Shown: positions 1 to 5,361 of the stretch, in pieces | How positions within the stretch are numbered: the first letter of the stretch is position 1 | Layout of the letters: each line of letters starts with the position of its first letter | Assembly: GCA_937124495.1 (NCBI GenBank) | Contig: CAKZKZ010000213.1 | Span: forward strand, 1 to 12,277 | Direction of reading: 5' to 3' | DNA from: an uncultured Dokdonia sp. | GTDB lineage: Bacteria > Bacteroidota > Bacteroidia > Flavobacteriales > Flavobacteriaceae | DNA length: 12,277 nt | Program-made: the position numbers and the translations under genes | The notes under the pieces: model-generated | Seen by the model: the letters and a program-made list of their open reading frames with translations, nothing else | What the model was told of the DNA's origin: nothing | Database searches by the model: none

Positions 1-1767
1 ATAGGACTTGCTATTAATCATGCCAGCAATCTAGTTACAGACCCTAATCCTAGCGGAAGTGGCGTTGGAGGTGTTATTTTATTTCCAGGGAACACAACTA
101 TTGAGATTTCAAACCCCATTACTATGCGAAGCAACATTACTTTTAGAGCGTCGCATTCTAAAGCTACAATTAAAGTTTCTGACAACTTCACTACATCTAG
201 TACTATGATTGCAATAGGCAACAGAGAAAACCTCGTTTTTGAGAATATTATTTTTGATGGAAATAATGAGAAAACTGCAGCAAGTACATTTCAAGATCAA
301 ACCATTGACAATATTACTTTTATCAACTGCGAATTTCAAAATATGATCAATACTGGCAGAACTGCCACGGGTATAGCACTATCAAATGCGACAGATGTTC
401 TTATAAAAGGATGCATTTTTAGAAACAGTAATTTTGGAATTCGTCTTGAAAAAAGAAATCGTAGAATCAGAATTGAAAACAATAGATTTGAAAATACACT
501 CAATAAAAACCCTATTAGATTACAAAGCGTTAGAGACAGTTTAAATCCTCTTATCCCTGCTTACAGTAGTGATGTATGGATTATTGGAAATAAAATTGAT
601 ATAGGCAGAGCAGAGTCTATTATTGAAGAGTTAAATATCCCAAGAGATCCAAATACAGGAGCTGTAGATATTAGCACTGTAAATTCTGAAGACGATCCTG
701 ATTTTGACGCTTATGATGCATGGAGAAAAGGAGGATTTGGCCCTAGTGCTATTTACTTAACGTGCGGAGGTGGAGATCCCCTCGGAACCTTAGCCACTGA
801 CAATCATATTAATGTGATTATTGAAAACAACTATGTAAATGGCCCTGATTTTGGCTTTTTTGACGGAGGATCTGCAGATCTTTACAGTGTCAAAGATGTT
901 ATAAATCTAAAGCTTCATAACAATACAGCCCGAAACTCTGGAGATTTAGGAGTCTCTATAGAACGTAGCGCTAATGCAATTGTTTCTAACAACACCGTGG
1001 AAAGAAATAACTCTTCAGGTATTGCATTTACAGAGGTAAGAAACTCTGTAATCACCAACAATGTTGTTGCCAATAATGCGTTACGAAGAGATTTAATTTA
1101 CAACAATGTACCCTATGGAGGAATCCTCCTTTTAGGTGCCACCACCAATGCTCTGATAGAAGGCAATCAACTGTATTGTTATTCGGCGCCAGGAGACATC
1201 TCATATGCTATAACCATTACCAATGGTGTAGATTACACAGAAGGACGTACCAGTCCTACTTCTTATTATGGTATTATGATACGTCAAGAAGGAAGTGAAG
1301 ATGTTGGAGGAAGTACATCTGTAGGCACTCCTTCTGGAACTAAAATTGGGATTAATCAATATTCTGGGCACAGATGGGGCCCTATTTTTAATGAGTCGAC
1401 TTCTACTCAAATCACAGAAAATTTTACAGCCACAGCATATCCAACAGATGAAGATGTACCAGTAGGTGCATGGGTTAGTAATTCTAATCTTATTTTTTCT
1501 GCATTAGGATGGGGTGTTATAGATCGTAATCAGGACAAATTAAATGGTCCTGTATCTTCTGGAAATGAAATTATTCTAGTAGATGCTACAGGGATACAAG
1601 TACAAGATATTATCGGGATAGAACTTCCTGATTCTAATGTACACTGGACAACCGTAAGTGCTATCAATGTAGGCAGTAACCCAAACACGATATCAATTAC
1701 TGACGCTGCGATACTAAGCGACAAAGCAAGAGTTGTTGCCCTTAGATGGAAAACTGTCACTCAATAA
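1..1767 (+). CDS. Right-handed parallel beta-helix protein (pectate-lyase-like fold), 5' partial
   Basis: The frame is open from base 1, so the gene starts outside the window; an internal Met at 124 is not the start, because the segment before it (GGVILFPGNTTIEI) is the typical first beta-helix strand of pectate-lyase-like proteins. 588 residues are visible. From about residue 40 to 400 the protein shows PbH1-type coils rich in Asn and short hydrophobic strands (for example NITFINCEF, IRIENNRFEN, NVIIENNYVNG, AIVSNNTVERNNSSGI, SVITNNVVANN). The last ~100 residues form a separate domain (DATGIQVQDIIGIELPD ... HWTTVSAI) that recalls the tail of phage or adhesin-like beta-helix proteins. No T9SS C-terminal sorting domain is evident. 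The role is probably polysaccharide binding or cleavage, or a surface fibre. Catalytic residues could not be assigned, so enzyme activity is open. Family call sure, function unsure. Confidence 0.85.
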   Translation: MGLAINHASNLVTDPNPSGSGVGGVILFPGNTTIEISNPITMRSNITFRASHSKATIKVSDNFTTSSTMIAIGNRENLVFENIIFDGNNEKTAASTFQDQTIDNITFINCEFQNMINTGRTATGIALSNATDVLIKGCIFRNSNFGIRLEKRNRRIRIENNRFENTLNKNPIRLQSVRDSLNPLIPAYSSDVWIIGNKIDIGRAESIIEELNIPRDPNTGAVDISTVNSEDDPDFDAYDAWRKGGFGPSAIYLTCGGGDPLGTLATDNHINVIIENNYVNGPDFGFFDGGSADLYSVKDVINLKLHNNTARNSGDLGVSIERSANAIVSNNTVERNNSSGIAFTEVRNSVITNNVVANNALRRDLIYNNVPYGGILLLGATTNALIEGNQLYCYSAPGDISYAITITNGVDYTEGRTSPTSYYGIMIRQEGSEDVGGSTSVGTPSGTKIGINQYSGHRWGPIFNESTSTQITENFTATAYPTDEDVPVGAWVSNSNLIFSALGWGVIDRNQDKLNGPVSSGNEIILVDATGIQVQDIIGIELPDSNVHWTTVSAINVGSNPNTISITDAAILSDKARVVALRWKTVTQ

Positions 1768-1770
1768 TTT

Positions 1771-1841
1771 TACTTCACTAATGAAGTATAAATAACTTTA
1801 GGAAGCCAAACAATAAGATTATTGTTTGGCTTCCTATTTTT
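1771..1841 (+). terminator. Tandem hairpins, intrinsic terminator of the beta-helix gene
   Basis: Four bases after the stop codon lies a small hairpin, TACTTCA (1771-1777) / TGAAGTA (1782-1788). It is followed by a long near-perfect one with 18-base arms (1799-1816 and 1819-1836, core GGAAGCCAAACAATAA) closing on GA, and then TTTTT (1837-1841). The long stem plus T-run is a clear intrinsic terminator. The GC-rich outer half also makes it usable on the other strand, but no minus-strand gene ends here. Confidence 0.88.
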
Positions 1842-2076
1842 ATATAAATAAAGCCCCCCGACACATCGTTGCTCACTCTATTTTTTAAGTTTATCAAAAT
1901 TCATGAATCTAGATAACACTTCTTTTTAAAAACCTTCAATTTCAAATAGTTTTAATAAAAATTATTGCTAGAAATAATTGTCAACTCTGACAAAATCACT
2001 GCTAATAAAGAATAGACACACGCCTTGAGTGTCTTTATAAGTTCAAGGCATCTTATTTATTTTAAAACTATTTATT
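1842..2076. other. Gene-free region ahead of the small ORF
   Basis: About 235 bases of AT-rich DNA with no convincing reading frame. No good TTG / TAnnTTTG promoter pair was found by eye. The only clear structures are near the right end: an inverted repeat TTGTCA (1978-1983) / TGACAA (1988-1993) with a 4-base spacer, which could be an operator, and the two interlocked helices annotated separately at 2015-2049. Confidence 0.5.
2015..2049 (+). promoter_or_regulatory. Possible RNA pseudoknot in the leader of the small ORF
   Basis: GACAC (2015-2019) can pair with GTGTC (2029-2033). The loop it encloses contains GCCTTGA (2022-2028), which is perfectly complementary to TCAAGGC (2043-2049). The two helices interlock in H-type pseudoknot order, 5 and 7 base pairs, and end 27 bases before the ATG at 2077. 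A run rich in T follows (2051-2063). This could be a leader control element, or the 7-bp helix alone could be a weak terminator. The pairing is seen; the function is inference. Confidence 0.35.
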
Positions 2077-2175
2077 ATGTTAGAACAATTTGAAACTTAT
2101 GAAATACAAAGCCCTCAATTGATTTATGGAGGAGAAATAAAAACGAAAGTTGATCCCGAACCTCTACTTGAGTAG
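2077..2175 (+). CDS. Small 32-aa peptide with Gly-Gly leader look, possible secreted-peptide precursor
   Basis: ATG at 2077, TAG at 2173. The product starts MLEQFETYEIQ, has LIYGG at residues 15-19, and ends in a short polar tail (EIKTKVDPEPLLE). The spaced Leu/Phe/Tyr/Ile residues with Glu, closed by Gly-Gly, resemble the leaders of double-glycine peptides, which in Bacteroidetes are often tiny orphan genes exported after cleavage behind GG by a C39-peptidase transporter. The tail behind GG is only 13 residues, acidic, and without Cys, so it would be an unusual mature peptide. No transporter, radical-SAM or lanthipeptide enzyme is present in the window. It may also be a chance ORF in a gene-poor stretch. 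Moderate to low certainty. Confidence 0.42.
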   Translation: MLEQFETYEIQSPQLIYGGEIKTKVDPEPLLE

Positions 2176-2230
2176 TAACTATACATCATATACAGTTTAT
2201 GATTAAAAATTTTAATGAGGTTGTCAAAAA

Positions 2231-2319
2231 GTAACTTAGAACGTCATTCTGAACTTATTTCAAAATCATATCTAATCATTATGAGAAACTGAAATGAATT
2301 CGGTTTGACGGGAAGTTAT
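2231..2319. repeat. REP-like imperfect palindrome
   Basis: CGTCA (2242-2246) pairs with TGACG (2306-2310). The arms continue inwards with G-U and single mismatches as CTGAACTTATTTCA against TGAAATGAATTCGG, and outwards with GTAACTT (2231-2237) against AAGTTAT (2313-2319). This makes one long hairpin of about 89 bases. From memory, elements reading CGTCATTC..GAA..TTTC..GAA..GACG are scattered through flavobacterial intergenic DNA. It contains no gene. Confidence 0.6.
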
Positions 2320-2354
2320 TTTCTTTTGTGTCAAAAACTACAAATGGAAAACAA

Positions 2355-2402
2355 CAACCACCACCAAGTTTTACAAACTCATTTTAGCAAATAGATCCCT
2401 TT
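2355..2402 (-). pseudogene. Degenerate second copy of the methyltransferase gene tail
   Basis: CAACCACCAC at 2355-2364 and at 2460-2469, and TCATTTTAGCAAATA followed by a near-identical TCCC stretch at about 2379-2401 and 2488-2510, form a direct repeat with an offset of 105-109 bases. Read on the minus strand, the left copy encodes DLFAKMSL and a TAA stop; the right copy is the real end of the 2471-3013 gene, DLFAKMNIESR and TGA. So a second, short 3' end of the same kind of gene remains downstream of the functional one. It is too short to be a gene. It may mark a tandem duplication or a replaced 3' end. Confidence 0.6.
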
Positions 2403-2419
2403 TAAAAGAGGAACGGAAA

Positions 2420-2460
2420 GTTTAAAATATTTTATGAAAAACCTACAAAATATTTTAAAC
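2420..2460 (-). terminator. AT-rich 14-bp inverted repeat downstream of the methyltransferase
   Basis: GTTTAAAATATTTT (2420-2433) and AAAATATTTTAAAC (2447-2460) are perfect inverse copies around a 13-base loop. The element lies 10 bases beyond the stop of the minus-strand gene, where a terminator is expected, but it has almost no G/C and no T-run after it on that strand. It also sits exactly between the two copies of the duplicated gene tail, so it may be the inserted or rearranged part instead. Confidence 0.4.
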
Positions 2461-2470
2461 AACCACCACT

Positions 2471-3013
2471 TCACCGAGATTCTATATTCATTTTAGCAAA
2501 TAAGTCCCATACAACAACACCGCATGAGACAGAGATATTTAGGGAATGTTTGGTTCCAAATTGAGGGATTTCAATCACGGTATCACTTTCTGAAACAACC
2601 TCTTGTTGTACGCCTTTTACTTCGTTCCCAAAAACAATTGCATAGGTCGTTCCTTTTTCAGGAGTAAAATCGTTGAGCATAACCGCATTTTCTGCTTGTT
2701 CAATAGCGCATAGATGGACGCCTTGTTCTTTTAGCTTTCGCGAAAGCGTAACCGTATCTTCTACATGTTCCCATACAACGGCATCGGTCGCTCCCAATGC
2801 TGTTTTCTGGATCTCCCGATGTGGCGGCTGCGCCGTGATACCACACAAATAAATTTTTTGAATCAGAAATGCATCAGCAGTACGGAAAACAGAGCCTATA
2901 TTATTAAGACTTCGTATGTTATCTAATATAATAATAAGCGGTGTTTTCTCTGACTCCTTAAACTCGGTAACAGACTTACGATGTAGTTCGCTATTTTTAA
3001 GTTTTCTGCTCAT
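2471..3013 (-). CDS. TrmH/SpoU-family RNA methyltransferase
   Basis: 180 residues. The SPOUT knot motifs are in order: NIGSVFRTADAF at 38-49 (motif 1, with Asn38 and the catalytic-type Arg44), IVFGNEVKG at 126-134 (motif 2), and IPQFGTKHSLNISVS at 149-163 (motif 3, SAM-binding knot). These enzymes use S-adenosylmethionine to 2'-O-methylate a ribose of tRNA or rRNA in the cytoplasm. The protein has only a short N-terminal extension and no L30e-like RNA-binding domain, so it is close to TrmH/TrmL size; its target base cannot be read from sequence. It follows era on the same strand after 76 bases and may share its transcript, although a double hairpin lies between them. The codons for TLSRKLKE include the palindrome GCTTTCGCGAAAGC (2734-2747). 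Confidence 0.88.
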   Translation of the reverse strand: MSRKLKNSELHRKSVTEFKESEKTPLIIILDNIRSLNNIGSVFRTADAFLIQKIYLCGITAQPPHREIQKTALGATDAVVWEHVEDTVTLSRKLKEQGVHLCAIEQAENAVMLNDFTPEKGTTYAIVFGNEVKGVQQEVVSESDTVIEIPQFGTKHSLNISVSCGVVVWDLFAKMNIESR

Positions 3014-3047
3014 TTCCTGACTACTCTTTACTTTCTAAAGTCCTCAC

Positions 3048-3079
3048 TGCCCTTTGGGCATCTCTCCAAAAGGGAGAGA
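3048..3079. repeat. Double hairpin between era and the methyltransferase
   Basis: TGCCC TTT GGGCA (3048-3060) is directly followed by TCTCTCC (3061-3067) / GGAGAGA (3073-3079) around AAAAG. Two abutting GC-rich hairpins of this sort look like a flavobacterial interspersed intergenic repeat. Lying between two genes of the same strand, they could attenuate or stabilise a joint transcript. There is no strong T-run on the minus strand, so a plain terminator is less likely. Confidence 0.55.
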
Positions 3080-3089
3080 ATTAGTTTAT

Positions 3090-3977
3090 TTATTTTTGAT
3101 TATATCCAAAACGTCGCAGTTGCTTCTGATCGCTACGCCAGTTTTTATTCACTTTTACATAAAGCTCCAGATGTACTTGTTTTCCGAAGAATTTCTCTAA
3201 ATCTTTACGGGCTTCTACACCTACTCGTTTTAAAGCACTTCCTTTATGACCGATAATGATTCCTTTTTGACTATCACGTTCTACCATAATCACAGATCGC
3301 ATTCTGATAATCGCCTCTTCTTCAAAAAACTCTTCGGTATCAATTTCTACCGAGTACGGAATTTCTTTTTTGTAATGCATTAAGATCTTCTCACGTATAA
3401 TCTCATTCACAAAGAAACGCTCTGGCTTATCTGTCAACTGATCTTTTGGATAAAAAGGAGGGGATGCTGGAAGTAATTCTACAATACGCTTAAAGACTTC
3501 TTCTACTCCAAAGTTTTCTAGTGCTGAAATAGCAAATACCTCAGCATTAGGCACTTTTTCTGACCATAACTGCAAAGAGGCTCCTAGGAGTTCTTCATTT
3601 CCTTTATCAATCTTATTGATGAGTAATAATACTGGAATTTTTGCACCACGAATTTTATTAAAAAAGGCTTCATCTTTCAACTCTTTTTCGCCTAATTCTA
3701 CAAGGTATAAAAGGACATCGGCATCTTCAAAAGCACTTTTCACAAAGTCCATCATTGATGCTTGCAACTCATAAGCAGGTTTTATGATCCCTGGGGTATC
3801 ACTTAAAACGACTTGAAAATCTTCTCCGTTTACAATCCCAAGAATACGGTGACGTGTAGTTTGTGCTTTTGAGGTGATGATAGATAATCGTTCTCCTACA
3901 AACGCATTCATAAGCGTACTCTTTCCGACATTAGGATTTCCTATAATATTTACAAAACCAGCTTTATGCTCCGCCAT
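3090..3977 (-). CDS. era: GTPase Era, 16S rRNA / 30S assembly factor
   Basis: 295 residues, the usual size of Era. GTPase motifs: G1 GNPNVGKS at 13-20, switch I Thr at 40-41 (QTTRHRI), G3 DTPG at 60-63, G4 NKID at 121-124, G5 SAL at 151-153. The C-terminal KH domain has the GxxG turn in IIGHKGSALKRVG (241-253) followed by a conserved tail LYVKVNKNWRSD. Era binds the 3' end of 16S rRNA and checks maturation of the small subunit; it acts in the cytoplasm and at the membrane. The ATG at 3975-3977 fits the N-terminus MAEHKAGFVNIIG; a good promoter lies just upstream. A methyltransferase gene follows downstream. Confidence 0.97.
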   Translation of the reverse strand: MAEHKAGFVNIIGNPNVGKSTLMNAFVGERLSIITSKAQTTRHRILGIVNGEDFQVVLSDTPGIIKPAYELQASMMDFVKSAFEDADVLLYLVELGEKELKDEAFFNKIRGAKIPVLLLINKIDKGNEELLGASLQLWSEKVPNAEVFAISALENFGVEEVFKRIVELLPASPPFYPKDQLTDKPERFFVNEIIREKILMHYKKEIPYSVEIDTEEFFEEEAIIRMRSVIMVERDSQKGIIIGHKGSALKRVGVEARKDLEKFFGKQVHLELYVKVNKNWRSDQKQLRRFGYNQK

Positions 3978-3993
3978 CTTTTATTGTTTTTTG

Positions 3994-4025
3994 CAAAGGT
4001 AAACTTTATACTTTCTAAATCTCAA
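3994..4025 (-). promoter_or_regulatory. Promoter of era, Bacteroidetes type
   Basis: On the minus strand TACCTTTG (4001-3994) matches the Bacteroidetes -7 box TAnnTTTG perfectly. A TTG (4025-4023, within TTTTG) lies 21 bases before it, within the usual spacing for the -33 box. Transcription would start about 10 bases before the ATG, giving a very short AT-rich leader without Shine-Dalgarno site, as is common in this phylum. Confidence 0.7.
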
Positions 4026-4044
4026 AATGAAGTGGGAAGTTAGA

Positions 4045-4064
4045 TGCTGGGTGCTGGGTGCTGG
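4045..4064. repeat. TGCTGGG short tandem repeat
   Basis: TGCTGGG occurs twice and a third time as TGCTGGA in direct tandem order. It lies in non-coding DNA upstream of the divergent membrane-protein gene. A related degenerate stretch (GGAGCTAGATGATGGATG) sits after mqo at 8335-8352, so it may be a spread low-complexity element of this genome. Confidence 0.7.
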
Positions 4065-4126
4065 AAGTGTATTTTTTTTGCGATTTGTAAAAACAAAACA
4101 ATATTTCTGATACTTATCTTTCTAAG

Positions 4127-4191
4127 TACGCTTTCAAGGAGTGAAACGACACAGAAGTTTATACTGAGCAATGTCGAAGTGCGAAAGCGTA
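4127..4191. repeat. Interspersed palindromic repeat covering a false start codon
   Basis: TACGCTTTC (4127-4135) and GAAAGCGTA (4183-4191) are inverse copies. The inner part contains CTGAGCAATGTCGAAGTGCG (4164-4183), which matches CTGAGC(GTA)GTCGAAGT(A)GCG at 8392-8412 after mqo. The CTGAGC..GTCGAAGT core is one I remember as a common flavobacterial repeat. It contains an ATG (4171) in frame with the next gene. Confidence 0.65.
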
Positions 4192-4203
4192 AAGTATAGT
4201 TTC

Positions 4204-4770
4204 ATGCGTTCTTATGACAAATATCATTATTTGTTTTATCAGCGTATGCTACATTTAAACCTTATGGAATTGTCTAATGATATTGTATTACGTCCTCGAT
4301 TTTCACTGGAATTGGATGTATTGCCAGAGAACGTGTTAAGTACATTTGAAGATGTTGCTAAGACACAGTCTGATTTTATTATAAGTCGCAGTGATGATCA
4401 CGTATTTATTAGAATTCCAAAGCACAAACAACATTTCTGGTCACCACAATTACATCTAGAAGTCTATAAAATAGAAGAACAACCCACGATACTCAAAGGT
4501 CTTTTTGGTCCAAAACCTACCGTTTGGACACTATTCATGTTTTTACATTTTATAATAGCCACCTTGTTTATTGGTGCTGGTGTATGGCTATATACGAATA
4601 TTGCTTTAAAGGCTTCATATATATTTCCAATCGTGACAATGGTTTTTCTTTTTATCTTTTGGTTCGTGCTCTATTTTTCAGGTCGATTAGGAAAAGAAGC
4701 TGGTAAAAAAGAAATGAGAGCACTACACTCTTTTATGTATGATACGCTCAACCAAATTACCGTACAGTAA
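4204..4770 (+). CDS. Hypothetical protein with two membrane helices
   Basis: 188 residues from the Met at 4204. An in-frame ATG at 4171 exists, but it lies in a repeat element that would add the eleven residues MSKCESVKYSF; starts at 4246 and 4264 are also possible. Residues 1-100 are soluble and mixed beta/alpha (RPRFSLELDVLPENVL, DDHVFIRIPK, HLEVYKIEEQ). Two hydrophobic helices follow at about 108-131 (WTLFMFLHFIIATLFIGAGV) and 138-160 (SYIFPIVTMVFLFIFWFVLY), then a charged tail (RLGKEAGKKEMRALH). The large N-terminal part probably faces the cytoplasm. I do not recognise the family and assign no function. It stands alone, converging on a minus-strand methyltransferase gene. Confidence 0.75.
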   Translation: MRSYDKYHYLFYQRMLHLNLMELSNDIVLRPRFSLELDVLPENVLSTFEDVAKTQSDFIISRSDDHVFIRIPKHKQHFWSPQLHLEVYKIEEQPTILKGLFGPKPTVWTLFMFLHFIIATLFIGAGVWLYTNIALKASYIFPIVTMVFLFIFWFVLYFSGRLGKEAGKKEMRALHSFMYDTLNQITVQ

Positions 4771-4774
4771 ACTA

Positions 4775-4861
4775 CCTCGAGGCATGCCCATTAGGGATTT
4801 TAAGAGGGAAATCATTTAATTTCGAGGCAAACCTCGGAGTATTTAAATCTCGATTATCGAG
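4775..4861. repeat. Intergenic repeat between convergent genes, likely two-way terminator
   Basis: The 96-base gap between convergent genes is filled by CCTCGAGG (4775-4782), a GGGATTTTAAGAGGG segment, the hairpin CGAGG CAAA CCTCG (4823-4836), and the palindrome CTCGAT T ATCGAG (4849-4861). Elements of this pattern are, as I remember, widespread in flavobacterial intergenic DNA. The position between two gene ends suggests it stops transcription from both sides, but there is no long T-run. Confidence 0.6.
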
Positions 4862-4866
4862 TAAAA

Positions 4867-5328
4867 CTAGGATCTCGGTTTACTACAGGTTCTATCATAT
4901 AACACGATACTTCCCGCAACGGCCACATTCAAACTCAATTCTGAAGGAAACTGTACTAGAAAATGAGATTTTTCGATGGCTTCTTTAGAGAGTCCATGAT
5001 CTTCGGCACCTAAGAGGTACACACAACGACGTGGATGTTCAAAGGTTTCTAGAGGCTCTGAGGTTTCATGCATCTCTACCCCTACGAGTCGTGCTCCTTT
5101 AGGGAGATATTTGTAAAATTCGGCAAAGGTATCGTAGTGAAAATATGGCATGGATTTTACCGCATTATGGGTATCACTTGCTTGTTTTGCATAGCGATTT
5201 CCTATCGTGAATATAAAACTAGCGCCTAGGTTTTGGGCACTTCGCCAAAGGACACCTAGGTTTTCCGGTGTTTTTCCGTTTTGAATTCCAATTCCAAAAA
5301 ATTCATTGGTAAAATTGTCTGGTTGCAT
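4867..5328 (-). CDS. Short SpoU/TrmH-type RNA methyltransferase
   Basis: 153 residues, a bare SPOUT domain. Motif 1 is NLGVLWRSAQNLGASFIF at 23-40 (Asn23, Arg29), motif 2 LLGAEDHGL at 105-113, motif 3 FPSELSLNVAVAGSIVLYDR at 127-146. In motif 2 the usual GNE is GAE, as in several TrmH/TrmL relatives. It should transfer methyl from S-adenosylmethionine to a ribose 2'-OH of tRNA or rRNA. The size is like TrmL (wobble-base 2'-O-methylation), but no specific target can be fixed. It starts 33 bases after the antiporter gene on the same strand, so the two may be one transcript, although a perfect -7 box also lies directly before this ATG. Its N-terminus is short and begins directly with the fold. 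Confidence 0.85.
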   Translation of the reverse strand: MQPDNFTNEFFGIGIQNGKTPENLGVLWRSAQNLGASFIFTIGNRYAKQASDTHNAVKSMPYFHYDTFAEFYKYLPKGARLVGVEMHETSEPLETFEHPRRCVYLLGAEDHGLSKEAIEKSHFLVQFPSELSLNVAVAGSIVLYDRTCSKPRS

Positions 5329-5332
5329 CGGG

Positions 5333-5340
5333 CAAAAATA
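5333..5340 (-). promoter_or_regulatory. Perfect -7 box before the short methyltransferase
   Basis: On the minus strand TATTTTTG (5340-5333) matches TAnnTTTG, four bases before the ATG. Transcription from here would yield a leaderless or nearly leaderless mRNA. No TTG is seen at the -33 spacing (that DNA is the end of the antiporter gene), so the promoter is only half supported. Confidence 0.4.
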
Positions 5341-5361
5341 AATACTATTTTGAATATACGA

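Noticed and set aside
124..126. ATG at 124 as the start of the beta-helix gene
   Set aside because: The frame is open to base 1 and the 41 codons before this ATG continue the beta-helix pattern (GGVILFPGN), so the true start is outside the window.
2199..2234. Second tiny peptide ORF (MIKNFNEVVKK) after the Gly-Gly peptide
   Set aside because: Only 11 codons in AT-rich DNA and it runs into the REP-like palindrome; chance is enough to explain it.
4136..4141. AAGGAG as a Shine-Dalgarno site for the membrane-protein gene
   Set aside because: It lies 30 bases before the ATG at 4171 and over 60 before the preferred start, sits inside a repeat element, and Bacteroidetes rarely depend on such sites.
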